Origin: Entoloma clypeatum
Taxonomy: Eukaryota; Basidiomycota; Agaricomycetes; Agaricales; Entolomataceae
NCBI GenBank assembly: GCA_963565915.1
Contig: OY751492.1
Span: 558,001 to 622,000, forward strand
Direction: 5' to 3'
DNA length: 64,000 bases
Below are positions 19,859 through 30,610 of the stretch, piece by piece; the stretch's first letter is position 1; the number at the start of each line of letters is the position of its first letter. A model generated the notes under the pieces. It saw nothing but the letters and a program-made list of their open reading frames with translations, was not told the origin of the DNA and did not search any database. Position numbers and translations under genes: made by a program.

Positions 19859-21368
19859 AGTGATTGAAAGTTCGGTTTGGTCTCGTTTTTGACCCCCGAA
19901 AAGGAAGGACCGAGGACTGCACCAGTCTCAATTTTACAGGGCCATTGGGCATGAGTAGTGGCCGTTGGGCGGAGGTGGTGGCCAGATGGAGTGAAGGTGG
20001 GGGAAAAGAAAACTGTGGGAACATTTTGCTGGCAATCAACTTATGGTTCGAGTTTCGGCAATTGCCAAAATCAATGCCAAGTGATGCACATTGTCGAAAC
20101 TTGTACTCTTGATGCCCAAACCATGGCACCACCAGTCCCAAAAATTATTTATAACTTATGTAGAGATACTTGAAACCAATAGTAAGTATATATACAGTTA
20201 CATACATTAGCTATATCTGGTAGAGACTCTATGTAGCAGAATTATATATCAAAACACCCTGTAAATCATGATAAACAGTGCAGCATGAGTTCCCTTAAAC
20301 ACAAAAAGCAACATTTCTTACTTCCTCCTTTCCACAACCACATTAGATTACATGTAATATATATATACTATTTAACCATTGCATGTGAACCTATTGAGAC
20401 CATTCAAACACAATTCAAGGACTTCATAAGGTGAATATGAGCAGAATAGGTCGAAAATTTGACCAAAAATTTTTATTTCAGATTTGGATTCTCCACATTC
20501 AGGGGATCCTATAGCACATTTGTTTTTCAAATTTGGTTGATTTATTATGGAGATATAACACTTTTACTGAAATCTGCACATTTCATTATTTCTATCATAT
20601 CTAGACTTCTAAAAATTATACCCAGTGTGTCAGAAGGTGAATACATATCCCATAAGTAGTTCTATCACTTTAAGCTATTATTAGGCTATGAGGAAGGCAC
20701 TGCACATGCCTGTGCAATGCATTTTGCACATTGTTTACTATTATTTGTTGCAGAGCACAGCACCTCTATAACTTAAAATCTGTGGCGAAATTTCAGAAAA
20801 ACAATACATATTGAGTGAGATATAACCCCCTCCTACATAATTGATATAGTAGAAACCCTTACTTGTTCCTGTGTAGACATAATAAGCAGATGTGCGATGT
20901 TTTTGAGGATTTGTTTACATGTATTTGACACATTTGATGCGCGCTTGATGCGTGTCATCCAACGTCGAAACAATGCATCCACCCATTACTGACCTTGCAA
21001 TGAGGGGCACATGTTGAAAAGGTTACAATATATTTATAGATTTTATTGAAAGCCTGTGTCTGCATGTGATCGAGGCAGAGGGGGTGCACACACACCTTTT
21101 GTCTTTTTTTGGCTGGTTGTGCCTATTTGGGAAGTGAAAAAGTGGATATGTAGAATGAGTGAGCAAGAAATTACCATGGTTCTGTGGCTTAGTTGGTTAA
21201 GTTGTTAGAATAATAGTATATACTATAGAGGCTGAGAGTTCAAGTCTTACTGATGGCACAAATTTTGCTTGGTGCTGGGCCCTCGGAGCATTCTGTGAAA
21301 AAGACCGGTTTAAACCGGTCCGAACCGGTTTCAAATCTTCAAATTCGGAGAGAACTGAGGACTGGTTG
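19859..21368 (+). repeat. Dispersed repeat block, copy 2, inverted relative to copy 1
   Basis: On the opposite strand to the block at 0.96-3.19 kb and in the same order: MITE1 end (19859-19930, AGTGATTGAAAGTTCGG), one or two minisatellite units (19930-19985), the segment matching 1733-1900 (about 19980-20130), the segment matching 1660-1735 (about 20135-20230), an extra stretch of about 650 bp, a segment matching 1500-1560 (about 20940-21000), the tRNA-like head (A box TGGCTTAGTTGG 21185-21196; B box GAGTTCAAGTCT 21236-21247), then MITE1 text from 21300, cut by element B. Shared order in both copies shows they descend from one composite unit. Confidence 0.6.
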
Positions 21369-21738
21369 TGTTATGCGTAACAAACCGTTCCAAGGTTCGG
21401 GCAGAGTATGCAGGAAGATGGAAAGGCGAAGAGCAATGTGATTGCTAAATCTAAGGAATGTAGCTATGGTACATGAGGTTTATATAGTACTGACTATGAG
21501 CGGTAGTGAATGAGTCAGTAACTGCGGAAGGCAGTGCGCATGAGTAAGGCGACTGCGGAAGGCTATGTACTAATGAGTAAGCTGACTGCGGAATGAGTCA
21601 GACAGCTGCAGAAAGCGAGTCAGCACGGGAGCGAAGTATACTAAAGGAAATAAAGTATAATACGATATGTGTAAGCGGGGGCCAATGAGTAAAAGTGAAA
21701 AAGTAAGCGTATATGTCCGTAGTCGTTAGTCCGTAACA
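21369..21738 (-). repeat. 3' LTR of element B
   Basis: 370 bp. Similar to the LTR of element D and more distantly to the 389-bp LTR of element A, with which it shares the TATA region and R segment. Confidence 0.94.
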
Positions 21739-21775
21739 TGTTCCTCTCCTCAAGGTCTGTGTCCTCACAGACTAC

Positions 21776-22141
21776 CTACTCCCATCCATCGTTGCCGTTT
21801 GGATCGGTCCAGGTAGGATCAGCTCGGTTGCCCCAGTCCTTTATCAGTTCGTCGTTTACCGCCGTGGCAAACTCTAAACCTCGAACGGCGAGGCGAAGGC
21901 GTCGATTTTCGACGGCAAGGGTGTTGGTATAATTTTTGAGGATAAGTTTTTCCTCAGCGGTGGGAGCGGTTGGCAAGTCGGATAGGGTGTGGAGACGAAT
22001 GTGCATCTGTCGGTGGAGGATGTCGGCGACGGAGGTTTCAAGCGCATGGATCTGGTCGCGCATGGAGAGCGCTTCGCCAATGAGGGTGGTAATGGTGGGG
22101 TTGATGTCGGAAGCGTCGGTGGAGGTGGTGATGTTGGACAT
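21776..22141 (-). CDS. ORF3 of element B, unknown small protein
   Basis: 121 residues, intact, in sense orientation after pol and 37 bp before the 3' LTR. Nearly the same as ORF3 of D and about two-thirds similar to that of A: SDINPTITTLIGEALSMRDQ, HALETSVADILHRQMHIR, LKNYTNTLAVENRRLRLAVR. Two long hydrophobic-heptad helices suggest a coiled coil; no signal peptide, membrane segment, zinc knuckle or known domain. An upstream in-frame extension to 22213 is open, but the ATG at 22141 matches the start shared with D. Confidence 0.7.
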   Translation of the reverse strand: MSNITTSTDASDINPTITTLIGEALSMRDQIHALETSVADILHRQMHIRLHTLSDLPTAPTAEEKLILKNYTNTLAVENRRLRLAVRGLEFATAVNDELIKDWGNRADPTWTDPNGNDGWE

Positions 22142-22257
22142 GGTGGAGATGAGGTTCGAAAAGTATAAGAAGAACAGCGTGTTGGGCGAGAAGAGTTGGA
22201 GCGGGGAACTCAATGTGACAGAAATCGGTATGGAAAATGGATTTTGCGGTTTATCTT

Positions 22258-25200
22258 TTATCGTGGACGCGATGGATTTTGCCGATGAAAATCACGGATC
22301 AAATCTTGAGCGTTCTGAACATTAGCTCGAGGTTCCCATGTGTTCTCTTCTGGGCCATATCCTTCCCACTGGACGAGGTACTGGATCTTTCCATGGAACT
22401 TTTGAGAATCTAGGATTGTGGACACATGATACTCTTCTCGTCCTTCGACGATGATCGGATCAGGGGCTGGTTTCTTCTTCTGGATGGCATACTTCGGGGT
22501 TTCGTAAGGTGACAACAGGGTCTCGTTGAACACAGGGTGAATCATTTTCCAAGTTTTTGGAAGATCAAGAAGGTACGCGCTAGCTCCTTTCTTCTCTAGG
22601 ACCTTGAATGGTCCATGTCGGAGTGCGTCAAGCTTTTTCGAGGGACGGTTAGTCCTGATGTTAGTCCCTTCCAGCCACACCTTGTCTCCGATGCGGTAGT
22701 CCCGAGACGGACTCCGTCATGTATCAACTGTCTTCTTCATCTGATCCTGTGCCTGTTTCAGTGCTGCATTGGCTTCTTCTCGTGCTTGTTTGAGTTTTTC
22801 CAAGAAGCTGTTGGCAGCCGGGTTGGTGTCTTCCAACACAAGTTCTCCCTTCCAAGGATGTAAGCCATAGTTGAGATAGAATGGTGTGTGCTTTGTCGCC
22901 TGATGTTCTTTGTCATTGTACTGGAATTCGGCGATTGTGATCCATTCAGCCCAATCATCTTGCAGATGGTTAACAAAGTTTCGTAAGAACGCTTCTGTTT
23001 CCTGATGCGATCGTTCGGCTTGTCCATCCGTCTGTGGATGGTATGCGGTGGACAGATTCCTTTTGATCCCTAACATGCGGCAAAGTATCTCCATGAACTT
23101 CGCGGCGAACTGTGGTCCTCTGTCACTGATGATTTTCTTGGGGATTCCGTGGAGCTTCCATATCTGATCCCGATAGATCTTGGCTAATCCTTCAGCCGAT
23201 AGTTCCACGGTTGTCGGAATGAGATGAAGCATCTTCGAATGTCTATCCGTGATGACCAGGATCGCATTCTTTCCATCAGACTCTGGTATCGGTCCCACGA
23301 CGTCAATCCCTATGTCTTCCCATGGATGACTTGGTGCTGCATGGGGGTGTAGCGGAGCATGTCGTTTCTGTCTGTTGATCTTGTTGCGCTGACAGGTGTT
23401 GCAACCCTTTACGTACTTCTTTACATCATGCAGGATGGTAGGCCACCAGTAGGTGCGAGTGAGAAGTTCGTGTGTTCGATACTGTCCTGGATGTCCAGCC
23501 ACTGGTGCATCATGTGATTCAAACATTAGTTCTTGACGCAGTTGTGGGTCCGGTGGAACATAGACTCGTTCGCCTGCATATGTGATGCCGTTTTCCTGTT
23601 GATACCAGTGAGGATTCTTTTTTAGACCCTGGGCTACTTCTGTCTCCATGCGGTTTGAACCCTTGATGCGTGCGATCCACGGATTTTCGATGGTCGTGAC
23701 GTTTCCGATCTTGATGGAATCAGATGTTTCACCCCCTTCAAAGAATTGTTCCTCCGTGAACATCTCCATTTGTACCACATCTTCTGATTCCAATCGTTTC
23801 AAGAATAGTCCCTCCTTGAGCATTTGGTCACTGTCTTGCGGTTCGAGTTCTGTTTCATACCAGGGTAAGCGCGACAGGATGTCCGCTTTTGCATTTGTCT
23901 TGCCAGGCACATGCCGTAGTTCGAAGTCATAGTCTTGTAACTTCATCTTCCAGTGCCTTTGTCGTTGATTTAAGTCCTGAGGACGGCGGAAATACTCCAG
24001 GTTCTTGTGATCAGTTAAGATCTCGAAGCGTTCCCTGGCTTCGAGCAGATAGTGTCTCCAATCTTTTAGTGCTTCCATGACTGCCAAGAGTTCTTTGTCG
24101 TATATCTCGTAATTTTGTTCGGCCGCGGACATGGTCCGCGACAAGAACGCGATAGGATGCCATTTGTCGTCCTGTTTTTGGGAGAGTACAGCCCCAATTG
24201 CATAGCCCGATGCATCGGTTTCGACCCTGAACTGTCCATCTGGTTTTGGTAGTGCCAAGACTGGTGCCGATGTGATTGCCTGTATGAGACCTTCAAATGC
24301 CTTTTGTTCCGTTGGTCCCCAAGTAAACGCAGTGCCGCCTGTGAGCGCGGTAAGTGGTTTCGCGATGTTTGAGTATCCTTCAATGAAGCGCCGATAGAAG
24401 TTAGCAAACCCAAGGAACTTCTGGATTTCCTTTTTTGATGTGGGTGCTCGCCAGTTTCGGATCGTGTCCACCTTCTCGGTTTCCATCTCGACACGTCCTT
24501 CACCAACGACATATCCCAATATGGGGCATTTCGTTACTTCCCAGAAACACTTCTTCTCCTTTAGGAACAAGTCATTGTCCGATAGGATCTGCAGAATTTC
24601 TTCGGTGTTTCACGCGAGTTCTTCCTTGGTTTTACCAATAACCACGATGTCATCCATGTAGATCACGCAGATGCGTCGGCGGATCTGGTCCCAGAATAGA
24701 CTAGCCATCATCCGAGAGAACGTTCCCGGGGAGTTGCAAAGGCCGAAAAACATGACCAATGGTTCAAACAATCCTCAACTGGTAAGGAAGGCAGCCTTCC
24801 ATTCATCGCCTTCTTTAATCCGGACATTGTTGTAACCCCACATGATGTCCATCTTATTGAAGTAGACTGCATCTTTCAGCACGTCTAAGAGATCGGAGAT
24901 GCGAGGGAGTGGGAATTTGTCTTTGACCGTGAATTTGTTGACCATGCGGTAATCTTGTACCAATTGTTTGGAACCATCTTTCTTGTTGATGAAGAAGCAG
25001 GGGGAAGGATAAGGGGATTTGGACGGGCGGATCTTTCCAGTTGCTAGACCCTCGTCAATGAATGCGTCCAATTCCTCCTGTTCCTTTTGCATCATGGGAT
25101 ATGTGTTTCCCCCTAGTTCCTTTGGTGCGTCCGGTGTAAGTTCAATATCATGGTCCCATTCCCTTTCCTTCGGGATCTTATCAAAGTTCTCCTTCTCGAA

Positions 25201-25907
25201 GAGGTGAGTAAACCGATCAACATATGAGGGTCGTTTGGTTGTGGGAGGTGGTGTGGGAGTGACAGCTTCCAATATAGGGTCTCCAGGCTTCCATTTCTGA
25301 TCCGACTTCTTGGGTGCATCTTTGTCGCGCACCTCAACCATGCAAACCCGGTGTTTGCGACCATCAAGGTTAACCCTGAATTCCGAATGTTTGGTTCGGC
25401 ATGTTGTTGGGCACCGGTTGAACGTTACAGCGCCGGTTGTCCAATTGATCGTAGGGTTGTGGTGTACCAACCAGTCATGTCCCAAGAGCATGTCTGTTCT
25501 CCCAATGTCCAGTACCATCGCTTCCATGGTTTCCTGATGTGTTCCCAAATCCAGCTTGACTTCGGCAAGTTGATTCGCTTTTTGTTGTCGATTTGGTGAT
25601 CCATCCGCATTTAGAATTGCTATGGGCGGTATTCCTCGTGTGGGGAGGTTCTGTTTGCGTACTATTCTGGGATGGATGCATGTGCGTTCACATCCGCTAT
25701 CAACCTCGGGTCGAATGGCCTTTGGTCCTCGTCGTGTTTTGATCTGAGCTTGCAGCTTGATCTCTCGTCGTTTCGGAGGTTTATCTCCCTTGACAATCTT
25801 AGTTGACGCAACGGCTCGCTTTGCAGGGATAACATAAGTTATATTGTCTGTAGCTGCACCAGGCAAGCGAGTTCGTTTAATGGATAAGGGTCGCGACTTA
25901 GCGTCGT
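22258..25907 (-). pseudogene. pol of element B (PR-RT-RNase H-IN-chromodomain)
   Basis: One continuous frame of about 1,200 codons broken only by TGA at 24775-24777, 24610-24612 and 22717-22719, each CGA in copy A or D. Protease EVDSGCERTCIHPR; RT core with YMDD (about 24650); RNase H VETDASGYAIGAVL with its Asp kept; integrase zinc finger H...CNTCQRNK, core DRHSKM / DRGPQFAAKF / TDGQAERSHQE; chromodomain ending at 22258. The frame is -1 to gag and already open across the gag stop, so a recoding event is likely. No standard slippery heptamer is present. Confidence 0.92.
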
Positions 25908-26774
25908 TTAATCGGACCCTTCGGGAAAATCCTTCTCATCGGTCTCTATGGTGATGGTTTCATCATCATCGGTATCTCCATCAGACACCTTCCTAATCTT
26001 TCCAGAGTTCTTCTTCGGCTTCCGGCAGTTGCGCGCGATATGTCCTTCTTGGTCGCAGTTGAAACACTTACAACCATCTTTCTTCTTTGGGGCTTTGCAG
26101 TCTTTGGCAAGGTGACCAAAGCGTTGACAGTTGTAGCAACGGGCTACTCCTGCTTTGTCGATCTCCATGGCTTTGCCTTGACCACCATAAGTGGTGCCCG
26201 ATCCGGTGCGTGTGTCGCCACCCCCTCGGATGACTAATGCATGTCCCTCCATCTGTCGTCCCTTGTTTCGGATCTCCTTTGCGTAATCGGTGTATGTCTT
26301 GCCATCACTAGCCACTTGTTCAGAAATTCTGCGGTTGACGTTCTTTTCCAGGATGTATTTCCCAGTTTCTTCGCCAAGGTTTGACAGCTTCAAGAGCTCT
26401 TCGAATTCGTCCAAGAATTCGTCAATGGTGCGTTTCTCCTGTTTCAGGACTTCGAGTCTCACCTTGGCCGCTGCCGACTTGTTGGCAATAGAGAATCGCA
26501 TAGCGATGTCGTCTGAGAATCCTAACCAGGTGATGTTCTCGCCATCGGTGGCAAGATCGTCTAACTTGTTGCTGGCCCAGTGTTTACCGGACCCTTCCAT
26601 CATGTGGGATAACACCGCCAGGATTTTCTGATCGTCGGACAGGCCCTTCTGGAACCTGATGTATAGTTTGGTGGCTTTCCACCACTCGTCAAAGGTGTGT
26701 CTGTCTTTGAACATCCCAGGATCTTTGATGATCTTGGATGTATCCATCGTTTGCACTGTCGGTGCTTCTGCCAT
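25908..26774 (-). CDS. gag of element B
   Basis: 288 residues, intact. Capsid part (KIIKDPGMFKDRHTFDEWW, LSHMMEGSGKHW, WLGFSDDIAMRF), then basic linker, two CCHC knuckles (CYNCQRFGHLAKDC, CFNCDQEGHIARNC) and an acidic tail ending EKDFPEGSD. The start MAEAPTVQTM is the first ATG after the transcript start in copy D. The gag frame is open farther upstream (SYSKQQIYAHFTTDEQQ...), so a longer non-ATG form is possible; at that place B has ACG where A has ATG and D has ACA. Confidence 0.88.
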   Translation of the reverse strand: MAEAPTVQTMDTSKIIKDPGMFKDRHTFDEWWKATKLYIRFQKGLSDDQKILAVLSHMMEGSGKHWASNKLDDLATDGENITWLGFSDDIAMRFSIANKSAAAKVRLEVLKQEKRTIDEFLDEFEELLKLSNLGEETGKYILEKNVNRRISEQVASDGKTYTDYAKEIRNKGRQMEGHALVIRGGGDTRTGSGTTYGGQGKAMEIDKAGVARCYNCQRFGHLAKDCKAPKKKDGCKCFNCDQEGHIARNCRKPKKNSGKIRKVSDGDTDDDETITIETDEKDFPEGSD

Positions 26775-26776
26775 GT

Positions 26777-27563
26777 CTAGAACCTGCGGAGTAGGAGAGG
26801 TGTCGGGTTGTTGGGATGACGATGGGGTTCGGGATACAGGTAGGGGTTGAAAATTAGTCCCTGTTCTAGGCGTCTGTTCGGTATCTGATTGCGCGGAGTC
26901 AAAAGTAAATTCGTCAGGGGACTCGTCGGTGGAATCGGTGGCAAAACGTTCGGGGTATTTCCTCTGTAGATCTCTAAGGAATCTCTGTTCCTGCGCGTCT
27001 GTTGGTCGCGAGAAGGGGTCAAGTCTCTCGTTTCGTGCCCAACGGTTGTACTTGGTCTGTTGCTCGTTGGTGGTGAAGTGGGCGTAGATCTGCTGCTTCG
27101 AGTAAGACGTGGTGATGCGGCTCTGGGACGTCTCAATGTGAGCGTCCTAATCAATCTTCTGATAATGGTTGTCTGGACACCGATAAACTCTCTGATCTCT
27201 GTGATCCGACCTGTCTGAGGTCCTTCTTGAACGCGAAAGCTTTCGAGTTCGTTCTGTCGGGCATTGTAGCGCGCGATCTGGTGTTGCCGAGCAAGATGGA
27301 TGCTCTCTGCTATCTCGCCGTGGGGGCGATGCTCGTCGTTGTCTAGTTCTTCGTCAAGCACCTGCTGTAGGATGCGACGGATCTCCGATTCGATGTACTG
27401 CTGGATGAGTGTAAAATCGATACTGTCTCAAGGACTTAGCTCCTCCTGTCGGGCTTCTGGTGAGGCGAATGGGTTACTGGTGAAGTCTTCAAAGAAGCGC
27501 GACGTCTTGACTCGTCTGGTAGTTGCTCTTTTCACTCTGGGAGAACCTAACGAGATTTAGCAA
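26777..27563 (-). pseudogene. Leader reading frame of element B
   Basis: Homologous to 6355-7132 and 58168-58943. Conserved text RRVKTSRFFEDFTSNPF, IDFTLIQQYIESEIRRI and LDEELDNDEHRPHGEIAESI. One TGA (27428-27430) is CGA in A and D. No ATG heads it. Function unknown. Confidence 0.45.
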
Positions 27564-27565
27564 CT

Positions 27566-27935
27566 TGTTATGCATAACAAACCGTTCCAAGGTTCGGGCA
27601 GAGTATGCAGGAAGATGGAAAGGCGAAGAGCAATGTGATTGCTAAATCTAAGGAATGTAGCTATGGTACATGAGGTTTATATAGTACTGACTATGAGCGG
27701 TAACGAATGAGTCAGTAACTGCGGAAGGCAGTGCGCATGAGTAAGGCGACTGCGGAAGGCTATGTACTAATGAGTAAGCTGACTGCGGAATGAGTCAGAC
27801 AGCTGCGGAAAGCGAGTCAGCGCGGGAGCGAAGTATACTAAAGGAAATAAAGTATAATACGATATGTGTAAGCGGGGGCCAATGAGTAAAAGTGAAAAAG
27901 TAAGCGTATATGTCCGTAGTCGTTAGTCCGTAACA
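27566..27935 (-). repeat. 5' LTR of element B
   Basis: 370 bp; on the minus strand it ends ATAACA and is followed after 2 nt by TTGCTAAATCT (27553-27563), complementary to the R start as in A and D. Confidence 0.94.
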
Positions 27936-27940
27936 GGTTG

Positions 27941-28045
27941 TGATCGAAAACCTTAAAACTTGAGACCGCGGTCCAGTCTCAAACTGGTTCATTCGGGTCT
28001 GGTTCGGTCTGGTTTTAGGTTCTTGAGACTGGACTTAGAAACACT
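27941..28045. mobile_element. Right part of the MITE1 copy split by element B
   Basis: Ends GAGACTGGACTTAGAAACACT (28025-28045), close to the MITE1 terminal repeat. The left part is at about 21300-21363. Interior GGTCTGGTTCGGTCTGG is of the family type. Confidence 0.6.
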
Positions 28046-28667
28046 AGCATGAGGGTCTGGGTATGAGACTAGTTGAGGGGATAGTTTAATAGGAGCCTAC
28101 AGATGATTTCACTCTCAGTCAATGTGACACTGGTGAGTGGGCCACTGCAGAGCACAGCAATATCCAAGTTCGAAGAGTGATGAGCAATCAGTACTTGCAG
28201 AGAATGCACTGACATAGTGGGCTGAGGAATGTATTTTGACTCACTATGTTATCTAAGTTTAAAGTAACTCAGGTGACCAAGGAGATGACATGGAGTGGCG
28301 AAGACTAGCCAAAGACCACTGGTTCAACCCCAATTTGAAGGATTAGAAGAATATCCAAGGCACTAAAACATGGATAGATATGGCAATTCAGGCAGGATGT
28401 TGACAATTCAATCAAGGAAGATTGTGGTCGTGGGGTCGACAAAGCACCCACAGTCGCCACCAAATGAAAGGACTTTGAGATTGGGAGTGGTGCTGAAAAC
28501 ATCACGGAAGTCAGGAGGAAAGACCATGTCAAGGGCCAGATTGAGGATGGGAAGACCAGACCAATGGCAAGCGCCATAGATGGTGCGACAAAAAAATAGA
28601 CAGGCTGGAGGGCCCACAATACATTGAGCGACGAAAAGTTTTGGCATGTTGAGCTGAATGGCACGTG
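28046..28667 (-). other. Intergenic; weak LRR/F-box-like coding remnant
   Basis: On the minus strand (about 28647-28408) a frame contains LDMVFPPDFRDVFSTTPNLKVLSFGGD, a pattern like the leucine-rich part of fungal F-box proteins. It has no start, no partner exons and stops on both sides. Around 28132-28180 a segment (GTGAGTGGGCC...GCAGAGCA) recurs at about 56868-56915. Confidence 0.3.
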
Positions 28668-28951
28668 ATGCTCAGTAAAACGGCCATGTAGGCAATGTGT
28701 CATGTGAATGTCAGGATGTGCAGATTCGTGCGGATTCAGTGCTTTTTCGAAAATTTACATGACAATTACCTGCAATTTGCCCACTGTTGTCATCAATGCA
28801 TGTCCTCATGACAGTGGGCAAATTGCAGGTAAATTGTCACGTGAGTGCAGATCCATGCGGATTCTGCTGTTTTTCAAAAATTTACATGCATCAAAACCTT
28901 CTCACCTGCATTTTGCCCAAATTTTGCCTACCCGGCCTTTTTACTGAGCAT
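28668..28951. mobile_element. 284-bp MITE with internal hairpin
   Basis: Terminal inverted repeats of 28 bp (28668-28695 and 28924-28951; about four mismatches), each beginning ATGCTCAGTAAAA. Inside is a long inverted repeat, 28761-28787 with 28811-28838 (27 of 28 positions), and outside that a 44-bp direct repeat (about 28719-28762 and 28844-28887). No ORF. A target duplication is not clear. Confidence 0.65.
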
Positions 28952-29104
28952 GATGGATGACATATTCATATTCATACTCTGAAGCAAGCACAATAGATTG
29001 AGTGACGAAAAGTTTGGTGCCTCCAACTGAAAGGCACGTGACGAGAAATTCAGACTCTGATAGATCGAGCAATGAAAAATCTGGCAGGCGTGGTCTGGAA
29101 AGAC

Positions 29105-30451
29105 AGGACCCCCCATAATCAGGGAACAGGCTGGCTCAAACCCAGGGTCCCACATGTCCGAACCAAATCAGCGGTCCATGTCCGAACATGCGAGCCAGCC
29201 TCGTCTGGCGGGTCCCAAATTTGTCCAAATCGGTGAGTCAGCCTCTAAAAAGCACTATTTTTCATGCCACGCAATCGTCGTTTTTCAACTAATGGATGCC
29301 TTCCTGTAAGGTTTAGAAACCTAGATATTGATTCTAAACCAGTTAAGCGAGGTTAGCCGAGATCATGCTTGCCAAATGGGTCGCACCTGTCATCGGACTT
29401 TGAACTGCACCCTCTTCTAGACTTTTAATCTGGAACACATGCCCCCCCCCCTCGTCTAGTTCAAATTCTATGTTTCTAAATGTTTGTCAGCATATTCATC
29501 GCCCGCGACCCCAGTTCCTGATCTCGCTCTTGATGGTGATGCTCAACATTCCCTATTGTCAATGGCTAAAGCCCATTCCAATGCCTGTAGTAGGTCCCAT
29601 ATGACACAGAATATACTTATAGCACCTTAAGATGATCTTTCTTAGCCGGAAAGCCATGAACCAGCCTACATTCAGCCCATATGCTTCAATGACTCTGCTA
29701 AACCCCGTGTTAGGACTCTCCGACCAGACACGCTATGAAAGAAATGTGCGCAATGAGTACATACTATCTATAAAATGGTTTCTCAATACTCAACAAGTTG
29801 AGAAATGTCATGAACCCACCTACAGACATGCTTCATCACTCCAGAACTGCTAACATGTGATCTCGGTGAAACGGCACAACAATTTTGCTGGATTTATTGG
29901 CCTTGATGAAAAAAGTGTTTATGGTTTGGAAACCTAGACCTATATTATTCAGACTCCGCTCGTTTATCGATTTAGAAAATAATCTAGGATTCTAAACCTT
30001 ACGGGAAGTCATCCAATTACGGGTTTTCCTACTCTGTCGGGTCGGTAATATCAGCCTAGCTCATTCTAATCTCTGTTCTGCTTGGCAAACAATTTCATTG
30101 CCTCTTTGAACTTAGAATGTCCTTCCTTGAGCTCGAATAACTGATAATCTGCGGGCGAGATTTCAGGATTGCCTCCATCAGCCTTCATGGCTTCAGATTG
30201 CGAGAGAGTAGCACATGTAACAGTTGTCAATTTGAACTGTGGTAGTGAGTTTCAGTAGGCCACAATGCTGCTGGGGCTTGCTGAGGGGTTCCCTCTGGAA
30301 CGCGTCCGGACGGCCACCATGTCCGAACACTGTACCTGGGCTCCGCCTGCGGCGGGCCAACTTGTCCGAACTTTGACCCGGCCCCAGGCCGATTTGGATC
30401 GGTTTTTGTCCGAACCATGAGCCAGCCTGCCCCGTGATTATGGGGGGTCCT
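29105..30451. mobile_element. 1.35-kb non-autonomous TIR transposon
   Basis: Ends are AGGACCCCCCATAATCA (29105-29121) and its exact reverse complement (30435-30451), with weaker pairing farther in (CAGGCTGGCTC). Flanked by the 8-bp duplication GGAAAGAC (29097-29104 and 30452-30459). The size of the duplication fits hAT or a related group. No transposase is encoded; inner copies of TTGTCCGAAC and TGTCCGAAC occur near both ends. Confidence 0.75.
29290..30019. mobile_element. 730-bp TIR element nested in the 1.35-kb element
   Basis: Inverted ends 29290-29324 and 29984-30019 share GTAAGGTTTAGAA and flanking bases over about 36 bp with a few mismatches. The interior has a diverged direct repeat (about 29650-29700 and 29805-29855) and no gene. 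Confidence 0.55.
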
Positions 30452-30610
30452 GGAAAGACCGAGTTCTCGTAAACTCGAAGGGTGCCTGCACAGCCCCTCC
30501 GAAGTCAGGGCACAGTAGTATAATGAAAACAGCTAAATGATGGTCAGTATTGCTAGGTTACCGCGGTTACAACCATACCCGAACCGGACTTTCTTCAGTC
30601 CTCTTCCACC

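Larger units (their letters stand above)
21369..27935 (-). mobile_element. Ty3/gypsy element B, complete, minus strand
   Basis: 6,567 bp, flanked by the 5-bp duplication GGTTG (21364-21368 and 27936-27940). LTRs of 370 bp (21369-21738; 27566-27935) differ at about five sites. On the minus strand: 5' LTR, self-primer site, leader frame, gag, pol, ORF3, polypurine tract (21739-21751), 3' LTR. No indels break pol, only three TGA codons, so this is the best-preserved member of the family in the window. It landed inside a MITE1 copy. Confidence 0.95.
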
